A stretch of 64,000 nucleotides of DNA from Leptospira noumeaensis (GTDB taxonomy: Bacteria; Spirochaetota; Leptospiria; Leptospirales; Leptospiraceae), in contig NZ_RQFK01000026.1 in assembly GCF_004770765.1 (NCBI RefSeq), positions 1,116,001-1,180,000 of the forward strand. Direction: 5' to 3'. This document shows, piece after piece, positions 56,507 through 64,000 of the stretch. Within the stretch, counting starts at the first letter, position 1, and each line of letters starts with the position of its first letter. The translations under genes and the position numbers were made by a program. The notes beneath the pieces were generated by a model. It was not told the DNA's origin. It saw only the letters and a program-made list of their open reading frames with translations, and made no database searches.

Positions 56507-58903
56507 ATGAGCATACGTTACAAATTCTTATTAATACTGAGTGTGAGTCAAATTCTTCTTGTAATTGCTCTCACGACTAGTTTCGCCTATCTTTTACAAT
56601 CGGTGAAAAATATCCCTCAAACACAACGGGCAGAGGATCTTTCGCGAAATTTTCAAAGGGAATTGGAATTTAAAGAAGAAAAACTGCGTTTGTTACTAGA
56701 AGAAATTACTTTTAATTCTCAAACTCGGGGAATTTTAGAGAGGGGACTCAGTGATCGTTCCGTTTTATCGAAGGAACTACCTTACCTACAACAAATCTTA
56801 AAAAGATATGGTTTGTCTATTTTTGAAATTGGAGACAATAAGGGAAAAGTTTTGTTTCGTGTGCATCGTCCCAAAGATTTTGGCGATGATAAAAAAAACC
56901 AACCCATCATTCGAAATGCTTTGAACGGGCAATCAACTGCGGCTTTGGAAGATGGACATAGTGGACTTGGATTTCGGTTGGCGGCTCCACTTTTTGGTCG
57001 GGGAACCGTTCTCATTGGCCAACTAGTAGATGATAGTTTTACAAAAACCATTTCTAAAGACAATCGAATTCATTTAGCAATTTTTCAAGAAGGAAAAGTA
57101 AAAACAATAGGATCAGATATGATTCGTTTGGTGATGAATGAAAAACCAAATTTGTTAATGGAAGAACAAAGGTTCCACTTTCAAAGTAAACCATATTATT
57201 TAGTTAAAATTCCTTATGTTGGAAGTTCTCAGTCGGTAAAACAATTAGTGTTTCATGTGATGATTGATGAAAATGAAGTAGAATCTAAAACATGGAAAAT
57301 TTGGTCGTTTTTTGTTGTCGCATCACTTGTATTATGTGGTGTTATTTTCCTTATTTCCTTTTTGTTTTCTCGCGATATGGTAGAAGCAATCAAACTTCTC
57401 ACTACCGCCATGGTAGATTTAGACCAGTGGAAACCAGAAACTTTACCAACTCATCGAAGTGATGAAATTGGGCAAATGGGAAGAGTTTTTGTCGAAATGA
57501 AAGAGGAATTGGCCGAACACCAAAATCATTTGGAAGAAATGGTGGACCAACGTACAAGGGAGTTAAATGAAACTTTATCGGAAATGCAAAAACTCCAAGA
57601 CAAACAAGATGGAGATTATTTTTTAACATCTTTGCTCATCAAACCTTTACGTGGTTCATTTGCAAAATCAGAAACTGTTTCGATCAAAATTTTCGAACGT
57701 CAGATGAAACAATTTACGTTCAGGAACAAACAATCTGAAATTGGTGGTGACCTTTCAGTTTCGGATTCTATCTATTTGATGGGTAAAAAATACACAGTAT
57801 TTTTAAACGCAGACGCTATGGGTAAGTCCATCCAAGGTGCGGGTGGTGCTCTTGTAATGGGAACAGTTTTTAAGTCTATTATAACTCGAACACAAAAGTT
57901 GCGTTATATGCAGGATAGACATCCCGAACGTTGGCTAAAGGAATGTTTCCAAGAGGTTCACAACGTTTTTATTAGTTTTGACGGCCATATGTTAATATCC
58001 GCCATACTAGGATTAGTTGACGAAGAAACGGGAACATTATATTATATCAATGCAGAACATCCTTGGATTGTTTTGTTTCGCGATGGAAATGCAAGTTTTC
58101 TCGAAAATGAACATTCCCTTCGAAAGATTGGGTTTACTGAGATGAGTGGTGACGAAGTAGTGATCCAAATTTACCCTTTACGTCCAGGGGATGTTCTCAT
58201 TTTGGGATCGGATGGCCGTGATGATTTGTTTGTTGGACAATCTGGAGGAAACAGAGTCATCAACGATGATGAAACTGTTTTTTTAAGACATGTTCGGGAA
58301 GGTGGTGGTGATCTAAATCAAATTTGTAAAGCCATGTATTTATTTGGTGATTTAACCGATGATTTAAGTTTGATGAGAATTGCATTTTTAGAGGAAGTTG
58401 CTTACGCCGCGAAAGAATCCACAAAAACAAATGTTTATTACCAAATGTTGGGAGAAGGGATTCAATCCTATCGTGATGGAGAATGGAACAATGCAATTTT
58501 TGCTTTAGAACTTGCTTTAGATTCGGAACCAGATGATCTTTATTGTTTAAGAGAATTATCTAAGTTGTATATGAAATCTAAGGATTATGAAAAAGCTATC
58601 GAACTTGCTAATCGTTATTTATTTCTGAATCCAGGGGACACCGATTTTTTGTTTTATATTGCCTATGCACATAAACAAAGAAGAGACTTTGAATTAGCCA
58701 CAGATTTTGCAGAAAAACTTCGGTTTAGAGATCCGAAAAATTTTAATAATCTATTGTTACTTGCAGAAATTCTAATGCACAGAAGAGACATCGAACGTTC
58801 GAAAGAAGTTCTATTGGCTTTACAAGAAATGGCACCCGAAAATCCAAAACTACTCAAGTTAAAAAACTTTTGGCAAAAAATGGTCGCAACTTCCGTAACT
58901 TGA
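56507..58903 (+). CDS. Cache-HAMP-SpoIIE phosphatase-TPR receptor
   Basis: A 798-residue signalling protein. A membrane helix (about 6-28), a periplasmic Cache-like sensor (about 40-255), a second helix (about 265-287), a HAMP domain, a coiled coil, a SpoIIE-type PP2C phosphatase (about 380-635) and TPR repeats (645-790). Motifs EIGGDLSVSDS, FLNADAMGKSIQGAGG and LTDDLSLM carry the metal aspartates. It shares the phosphatase-TPR half with the protein at 19125 but has a different sensor. The adjacent STAS gene probably encodes its substrate. Confidence 0.9.
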   Translation: MSIRYKFLLILSVSQILLVIALTTSFAYLLQSVKNIPQTQRAEDLSRNFQRELEFKEEKLRLLLEEITFNSQTRGILERGLSDRSVLSKELPYLQQILKRYGLSIFEIGDNKGKVLFRVHRPKDFGDDKKNQPIIRNALNGQSTAALEDGHSGLGFRLAAPLFGRGTVLIGQLVDDSFTKTISKDNRIHLAIFQEGKVKTIGSDMIRLVMNEKPNLLMEEQRFHFQSKPYYLVKIPYVGSSQSVKQLVFHVMIDENEVESKTWKIWSFFVVASLVLCGVIFLISFLFSRDMVEAIKLLTTAMVDLDQWKPETLPTHRSDEIGQMGRVFVEMKEELAEHQNHLEEMVDQRTRELNETLSEMQKLQDKQDGDYFLTSLLIKPLRGSFAKSETVSIKIFERQMKQFTFRNKQSEIGGDLSVSDSIYLMGKKYTVFLNADAMGKSIQGAGGALVMGTVFKSIITRTQKLRYMQDRHPERWLKECFQEVHNVFISFDGHMLISAILGLVDEETGTLYYINAEHPWIVLFRDGNASFLENEHSLRKIGFTEMSGDEVVIQIYPLRPGDVLILGSDGRDDLFVGQSGGNRVINDDETVFLRHVREGGGDLNQICKAMYLFGDLTDDLSLMRIAFLEEVAYAAKESTKTNVYYQMLGEGIQSYRDGEWNNAIFALELALDSEPDDLYCLRELSKLYMKSKDYEKAIELANRYLFLNPGDTDFLFYIAYAHKQRRDFELATDFAEKLRFRDPKNFNNLLLLAEILMHRRDIERSKEVLLALQEMAPENPKLLKLKNFWQKMVATSVT

Positions 58904-58904
58904 G

Positions 58905-59240
58905 TTATTTGAAAGAATTGATAGCTTCTTCTGTGCTTTCGAAAATTTGAATCACAGAAGAAATTTTAGAAATGCGAAAAATCTGGCGAATGGTTTTGGA
59001 AACGTTTACAATTCGCAAACCACCACCTAACTCTGTCAATTTGTCGTTAAGCGACATGATGAGTCCAAATCCCGAAGAGTCAATAAAGCTGACTCCTTCT
59101 AAATCAAAAATAAACCGATGTTCTTCTTGGGATGCAGATTCTTTAATTCGTTCTTTGAGTATACCGGCATTTAACATATCTAAGTTGCCGAATAATTTCA
59201 GAACAACAATGCCGTCGAATTTAGATTCTGTATATTCCAT
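58905..59240 (-). CDS. STAS-domain anti-sigma factor antagonist
   Basis: A 111-residue SpoIIAA-like protein. FIDSSGFGLIMSL contains the Ser that anti-sigma kinases phosphorylate. When dephosphorylated, such proteins bind the anti-sigma factor and free the sigma factor. It is convergent with the SpoIIE phosphatase gene, one base from its stop, which suggests that they form one partner-switching circuit. No anti-sigma kinase is nearby. Confidence 0.92.
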   Translation of the reverse strand: MEYTESKFDGIVVLKLFGNLDMLNAGILKERIKESASQEEHRFIFDLEGVSFIDSSGFGLIMSLNDKLTELGGGLRIVNVSKTIRQIFRISKISSVIQIFESTEEAINSFK

Positions 59241-59284
59241 TGAACCGCTTTGAGGATAGCCAATTTTCCGATTTGGTCAATAGA

Positions 59285-61333
59285 TTAATTGACGAACTTG
59301 TCCCATTTTTCTTCTACTGAGATCGATCTGAGGATTCGCCAAATTAGTTTAGAACCATTTTCCGAATTGGTCATAATGACCACTCCATATCCTTTTTCTG
59401 TGTTGAAAAGGGCAAGCGACTTATGTCCCTTTGTATGGCCTCCATGAAAGAAATATTCGGTTTTGCCAGTGCGATTTAAGAAAAATCCATGGGCGACAAG
59501 GGCATGGACTGTGAGGTTGGCGGCACTCATTTTCGGAGAAAGCAGATACTCGGCAGAGTCTTTGGACAAAAAGTTTGATTTTCCTTGTTTCGCCTTCGCC
59601 ACTTCATGAAATAATAATCCCACTTCTTCCGGTGTTGTCCAAAGCCCGCCTGAGGAAAGTTCAGGAGTGACAAAGGATTTTTGAGGGAGTAGGTTTCCTT
59701 GTTCATCATAACCATCGAGGCGATCATCATCAGCCGTTAGGTTTTGACGAAATGTACTTCTTGTCATGTGTAAAGGTTGAAAAACAACTTCAGACATTAG
59801 GTTTTGAAATGATTTTCCTGTTCGTTCGGCTAAAATTTCTTGTACAATGCTGTATCCGCCGCCAGAGTAACGAGATTTACTTCCCGGTTTATAATACAAT
59901 TTCAATCCATTTCCTTTTGTTGTATTTGTATCTTTTAACTCTCGTAAATGTTTTTTTCCTGAGTTGATCGGATCATCCCAATTTCCTTTTTCAGTAAGTC
60001 CACTTGTATGCGATAACAATAAATCAAGATTTACAATTGATCTTCTTTTACCTTTAGGGACGGACACTTTGTACTGTTTGAGTTTTCCAATCCAGTTTGA
60101 GTATAAATCTAGTTGGCCAGATTCAACTAATCGAAGTGTTGCGGTTGCGGTCATAGTTTTAGACAAAGAACCTGCACGAAAAAGTGTATGTTGAGTTTTT
60201 GTTCCATACATTTTTTTCCAACTTAATCCCTGGTTCCTAAAAACGGCGATTCCAAGTGAAGGAACTTTTTCCTCTTTCATTAAGTCTTCTATATATATTT
60301 CGTTTGGAAGATTGGTTCTTTTTTTGAGGTTTAATTTTTTAGCATCAAAAATGATTTCTGTTAAGATTGATTTTATTGAAGATAAATCACCTTTGCTGTT
60401 TCCATAGGGACTTATAATTGTAATAAAAATTCTACTCTTTAAGTCATGATATATAAAGTTTGAAATTCCCTTTTCTTTACCATAAGTCCAATAAAAATAA
60501 TCTCCAACAAAAACGCCTTCGCCAAAAGCAATTGGATCTTCAGATATGGAGTCAGATAAAACAGTTTTTTTGATCAAACTGTCTCTGGAAGTTTTTGAGA
60601 TTAATTTTGGTTTTTTTAATTCCAAACTAAATAGAGATAAATCTTCCGGTGTGGAGTAAATTCCGCTATTTCCTATTAATACTTCATTTGAATCTACGTT
60701 TGAATGTTGGAATCCTAGTGGATCAAAAACTTTTTCTTTTAAAAATTTGGAGTAGGTTGATCCAGAAACCTTTTCGATGATGTAAGACAAAAATACATAA
60801 TCAAGTCGACTGTACTTCCAATATTCACCTGGTGGAAAGGCAGGTTTTAATTTGGATTCTAAAAATATCCTTTTGACATCATCACGTTTTAAGTGATTTT
60901 TTTCTGTATCAAAGTTTGGGAGAAATTCTATAATTTTTGGCAAACCAGATGTGTGATGTAATAGATGCCCAATCGTAATTTTAGGATAAGGAAACCATTT
61001 GAGATGTTTAGTAACGGGGTCGGTTAAAGAAATTTTTTTTTCTTCTTCCAACATATGAATCACAAAGGAAGTGAAAGTTTTGGTTGATTCACCTAACGGA
61101 AAATTATGTTTTTTGTATAATTGTGAATTTTTCCTTTTTTTACCAGGAAAAATGGATTCTCTAAACAGGATATTGTCATCTTGGGAAATGAGGACTACAC
61201 CCAGGAATCCTTCTTGTTTGATTCTTTTTCGAATTTTTTCTTTCGTTTCTTCTGAGAAAGAGCCTATTTCGGATTCTCCACAGTTTGTAAAAAATAAACT
61301 GAAAAGAAAACAAATGAGAATCCGAAAACGCAT
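59285..61333 (-). CDS. Lipoprotein with tandem serine-hydrolase (beta-lactamase-like) domains
   Basis: A 682-residue protein with a lipoprotein signal (FFTNC, Cys18) and two class C beta-lactamase-like domains (about 30-330 and 345-670). The second has Ser389 and Lys392 in GSLSK, YSGGG at 489 and HGGHTKG near the end. In the first the motif is GESTK, with Glu82 where the nucleophile Ser should be, and YSR at 174-176. Its HTSGLP segment is kept, so it is a pseudo-enzyme domain. Likely an esterase, D-aminopeptidase or penicillin-binding function. It ends 44 bases before the STAS gene. Confidence 0.88.
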   Translation of the reverse strand: MRFRILICFLFSLFFTNCGESEIGSFSEETKEKIRKRIKQEGFLGVVLISQDDNILFRESIFPGKKRKNSQLYKKHNFPLGESTKTFTSFVIHMLEEEKKISLTDPVTKHLKWFPYPKITIGHLLHHTSGLPKIIEFLPNFDTEKNHLKRDDVKRIFLESKLKPAFPPGEYWKYSRLDYVFLSYIIEKVSGSTYSKFLKEKVFDPLGFQHSNVDSNEVLIGNSGIYSTPEDLSLFSLELKKPKLISKTSRDSLIKKTVLSDSISEDPIAFGEGVFVGDYFYWTYGKEKGISNFIYHDLKSRIFITIISPYGNSKGDLSSIKSILTEIIFDAKKLNLKKRTNLPNEIYIEDLMKEEKVPSLGIAVFRNQGLSWKKMYGTKTQHTLFRAGSLSKTMTATATLRLVESGQLDLYSNWIGKLKQYKVSVPKGKRRSIVNLDLLLSHTSGLTEKGNWDDPINSGKKHLRELKDTNTTKGNGLKLYYKPGSKSRYSGGGYSIVQEILAERTGKSFQNLMSEVVFQPLHMTRSTFRQNLTADDDRLDGYDEQGNLLPQKSFVTPELSSGGLWTTPEEVGLLFHEVAKAKQGKSNFLSKDSAEYLLSPKMSAANLTVHALVAHGFFLNRTGKTEYFFHGGHTKGHKSLALFNTEKGYGVVIMTNSENGSKLIWRILRSISVEEKWDKFVN

Positions 61334-61340
61334 TTTGCAA

Positions 61341-62993
61341 TTAATCTCTGTTGATTAGACTTGGATGGTATCCTTCTGGCGCTTCAAATCCTAAAAGATC
61401 CATCATGGTTGCTGCGACATTGGCGAGACCTTTTTCTTTTATGTTTTGGTTGAGTTGGATTTTTCCCGAAGGATCATATAGTACAAACTGTACGGGATTG
61501 AGTGTGTGGCTTGTTTTTGGAACCGGTTTTCCTTCTTTTGAAATTTCAGCAGTACCTTTTTTGGAAAGTTGATACATTTCATCAGCATTCCCATGGTCAG
61601 CGGTGATACATAAAATTGTACCAGTTTCATCGCAGATTTTTTTGATACGATCCAAACAAACATCAAGATATTCTAAACTTCGAACAGTGGCATCCATATT
61701 TCCGGTATGACCTACCATATCTCCATTTGCATAGTTCACTCTTAAAAAAGGAAATTTGTGTGAAGTGAGAGCAAGTATAAGGTTGTCTGTAATTTCTTTT
61801 GCTTTCATCTCAGGTTTCTGGTCAAAAGGAATGATGTCTGATTTTACTTCTTCGTAAGTTTCTAAAGTTTGGTTAAAGTAACCAGATCTATTTCCGTTCC
61901 AAAAAAAAGTAACATGGCCGTATTTTTGAGTTTCTGAAAGAGCATATTGTGCCACCCCAGTATTTGCAAAATATTCTCCCATAGTGCGATCAATGGTTGG
62001 TGGAGCAACTAAGTATTGTTTGGGGATGAATAGGTCTCCATCATATTGCATCATTCCTGCAAATTCAATTTTTGGAAAACGTTTACGATTGAAATTTGTT
62101 AATGATTCCTCTGTAAACGCTCTGGAAATTTCAATGGCTCGGTCACCTCGAAAATTAAAGAACACAACGGAGTCTCCATCTTCTACTTTACCAACAGGTT
62201 TTCCATTGGAATCTCCAATCACAAATCCTGGAAGGTATTGGTCGATGACTGATGGGTTTTCTTTTCGAAACGTTTCAATGGCTTCCTTCGCAGTAGCAAA
62301 AACGCGGCCTTCTCCCTCAACATGATGATTCCAACCTCTTTCTACCATAGACCAATCAGCATCATATCGATCCATAGTGAGTTCCATTCTTCCCCCACCT
62401 GATGCAATCAAAATGTCGATTCCTTTGTTTCTATAGGAATCTAAATATTCTTCAAAAGGGTTTAGATAGTCTAACGCAGATTTTTCGGGAACATCTCTTC
62501 CATCTAACAAAATATGGAGACGTATTTTTTTGATATCTTCCTTAATTACATGATCGATGAGTGCTTTTAGATGGTCGATATGACTGTGAACATTTCCATC
62601 AGAAAATAGACCAAGAAAATGAAAAGTGGACTTATTTGATTTACAATTGGAAACAGTTTTTTTCCAAATAGGTCCAGTAAACAAACTTCCATTTTCTATC
62701 GATTGAGAAACCAATTTGGCACCTTGATCAAAAATTCTTCCAGATCCTAAAACATTATGACCTACTTCTGAGTTGCCCATATCTTCATCACTTGGCATTC
62801 CCACCGCAGTTCCATGTGCTTTTAATAATACGGTAGGGTGAGATTTCCAAAGGCCTTTTAATACAGGCATATCTGCTTTCGCTACAGCATTACCATTTTC
62901 GTATCCTTTATCTGTAAACCCAACTCCATCTAAGATGATGAGCAAAACTTGTTTGGCTAATGGGCCTTTGGATTGTTTTTTTAGAGTTAACAT
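61341..62993 (-). CDS. gpmI: 2,3-bisphosphoglycerate-independent phosphoglycerate mutase
   Basis: A 550-residue glycolytic enzyme of the alkaline phosphatase superfamily that interconverts 3- and 2-phosphoglycerate with two metal ions. The phosphoserine lies in [29 protein letters not shown] and [12 protein letters not shown] supply metal ligands, and the order is that of GpmI. It lies seven bases upstream of the hydrolase lipoprotein gene. Confidence 0.96.
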   Translation of the reverse strand: MLTLKKQSKGPLAKQVLLIILDGVGFTDKGYENGNAVAKADMPVLKGLWKSHPTVLLKAHGTAVGMPSDEDMGNSEVGHNVLGSGRIFDQGAKLVSQSIENGSLFTGPIWKKTVSNCKSNKSTFHFLGLFSDGNVHSHIDHLKALIDHVIKEDIKKIRLHILLDGRDVPEKSALDYLNPFEEYLDSYRNKGIDILIASGGGRMELTMDRYDADWSMVERGWNHHVEGEGRVFATAKEAIETFRKENPSVIDQYLPGFVIGDSNGKPVGKVEDGDSVVFFNFRGDRAIEISRAFTEESLTNFNRKRFPKIEFAGMMQYDGDLFIPKQYLVAPPTIDRTMGEYFANTGVAQYALSETQKYGHVTFFWNGNRSGYFNQTLETYEEVKSDIIPFDQKPEMKAKEITDNLILALTSHKFPFLRVNYANGDMVGHTGNMDATVRSLEYLDVCLDRIKKICDETGTILCITADHGNADEMYQLSKKGTAEISKEGKPVPKTSHTLNPVQFVLYDPSGKIQLNQNIKEKGLANVAATMMDLLGFEAPEGYHPSLINRD

Positions 62994-63028
62994 AGATTAG
63001 ATTCCCCTGTTTTTTTCCACTTTGAGAT

Positions 63029-64000
63029 TTATTGAAGATTTTGCAACTGGAAGATATCAAAAGGTGTTAGTTCTACGGAACTAGGAACTGGGTTTAAAAG
63101 AACATTTCCTAAATTCGAATCGTAAACATAAATTCCTGGTCGATTGAAATCTGTGGATCCAACGAGAAGTTTTCCTTCATTCGTAAGTAATAAACCAGAA
63201 AGACTAATTCCTATATTCCCAGGTATTTGTAATAAGGTTCCAATTCGTTCGCCAGTTCTTGGTCGAAAGGCCTGGACTGTTTTTGTAAATCCAGAATCTA
63301 GAACAGCTGCAAAACCTAATTCTTCATTTTTGATTTGAAAGGCGAGAATATCTCCACCGGCAGTTTCTTCGGCAAAAAGTCGATTTGGATGAAATTGGCG
63401 AGTGTTTAATCTAAAGGCTATGATTCCGGCATCAATTTGAGAAATAAAACCTACACGTCCTACGCACGACATCACCAAATGAGGTTCACCGAACAAATTA
63501 ATTTTTTGAATTTTGGAACTTGGATTTCTGTAAGGCAGAGTATAAACGGCTTTGATTGAATTTAGGTCCATATCAATTTCTACAAGATATGAATCTGAGT
63601 TAGGCGGCAAATATCCTGATACATCATTTCTATCCAATCTTTGTAACAATACAAATAAACTGGATCCTTCCTGAATCATATAAGATGATTCTACTGAACT
63701 ATCTGGAATTCCCGAGGTTGAAAAAGTTTCTCGAAGTGAAGTAAAGGAAACACCACCTATTTTTGTTCCATTTGTTCTTGAATAAATAGCCAATTCATCT
63801 GAATTATATAAACTAATAAAATATTTGTCGTTCCAAACAGAAATGTCTTGTGGATTTTTTCCTTGGCCAACACTAAACTCTTGTTCGGTGATAAATCCAA
63901 TCTGTGGATTTAATACTTGGATACTGTCACGATTCAATCGATTGACTATAAAAACTCTATCGTTTGTATATCTGCCCACTGCATCTGAATGTATGGGGAT
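63029..64000 (-). CDS. Beta-propeller-like protein, 5' end beyond the window
   Basis: An open frame of at least 323 codons that runs off the right edge; the GTG at 63979 is probably internal, because codons before it are open. The sequence has repeated blocks of about 45 residues with GKLLVGSTDFNRPGIYVYD-type ends, suggesting a beta-propeller such as those in surface or lipoprotein families. No catalytic motif. It is followed 35 bases later by gpmI on the same strand. Function unknown. Confidence 0.7.
   Translation of the reverse strand: MPIHSDAVGRYTNDRVFIVNRLNRDSIQVLNPQIGFITEQEFSVGQGKNPQDISVWNDKYFISLYNSDELAIYSRTNGTKIGGVSFTSLRETFSTSGIPDSSVESSYMIQEGSSLFVLLQRLDRNDVSGYLPPNSDSYLVEIDMDLNSIKAVYTLPYRNPSSKIQKINLFGEPHLVMSCVGRVGFISQIDAGIIAFRLNTRQFHPNRLFAEETAGGDILAFQIKNEELGFAAVLDSGFTKTVQAFRPRTGERIGTLLQIPGNIGISLSGLLLTNEGKLLVGSTDFNRPGIYVYDSNLGNVLLNPVPSSVELTPFDIFQLQNLQ

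Overview
The window reads as chromosomal DNA of a spirochaete of the genus Leptospira, most likely a saprophytic (biflexa-like) species. The evidence is the low-to-moderate GC, frequent TTG starts with AGGA/GGAG ribosome sites, many lipoproteins with relaxed spirochaetal lipoboxes, a short tRNA cluster, and the gene set itself: mreB, hfq-miaA, SpoIIE-type phosphatases with TPR tails, FYDLN-type zinc-ribbon protein and poly-gamma-glutamate genes. Species assignment is inference; no rRNA is present.

Left part (1-9.7 kb). A minus-strand operon carries a DUF805/FAD-oxidase/methyltransferase fusion, an exported protein of unknown function and the start of a further membrane protein cut by the window edge. 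A methyl-accepting chemotaxis protein, a lipoprotein, a group II truncated haemoglobin and an arylamine N-acetyltransferase follow. From 8.33 to 9.3 kb there is no intact gene: it holds dispersed intergenic repeats and the remnant of a broken gene.

9.7-17.4 kb. Two adjacent CydA-like membrane proteins, each with a C-terminal c-type haem site, precede a SCO-type copper chaperone; together they look like an unusual bd-superfamily respiratory module without CydB. Next comes a roughly 3-kb segment (13.4-16.3 kb) with two small unknown ORFs in one frame and a WG-repeat lipoprotein. It is flanked by direct repeats of the 3' end and terminator of mreB. The displaced copy encodes the same last 40 residues with only synonymous changes, which suggests a segment inserted at the 3' end of mreB.

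17.5-32.4 kb. Mostly housekeeping and membrane genes: ppx/gppA, a 7TM-SpoIIE-TPR signalling protein, an MFS transporter, pepA, bcp, a cation/proton antiporter, an amino-acid permease, sppA, surE, a TPR protein, then tRNA-Pro, tRNA-Arg and tRNA-His.

32.4-36.4 kb. An accessory stretch with several structured intergenic elements (one with perfect 19-bp inverted repeats), a DJ-1/PfpI protein, a DUF805 protein, a tyrosine recombinase and two small membrane/lipoprotein genes.

36.4-50.6 kb. nadB, an S41 protease, a TPR lipoprotein, pdxJ, a lysine-rich/zinc-ribbon/acidic protein, miaA, hfq, a mannose-1-phosphate guanylyltransferase, a 30-residue basic ribosomal-type protein, cheW, a PhoU-family protein, a hybrid histidine kinase and a nucleotidyltransferase.

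50.7-64 kb. A large TPR protein converges on a five-gene minus-strand operon for poly-gamma-glutamate (pgsB, pgsC, a PgsW-like protein, a small membrane protein, a lipoprotein). Then come a second SpoIIE-TPR receptor with a STAS protein beside it (a likely partner-switching pair), a lipoprotein with tandem serine-hydrolase domains of which the first lacks its nucleophile, gpmI, and a propeller-like protein cut by the right edge.
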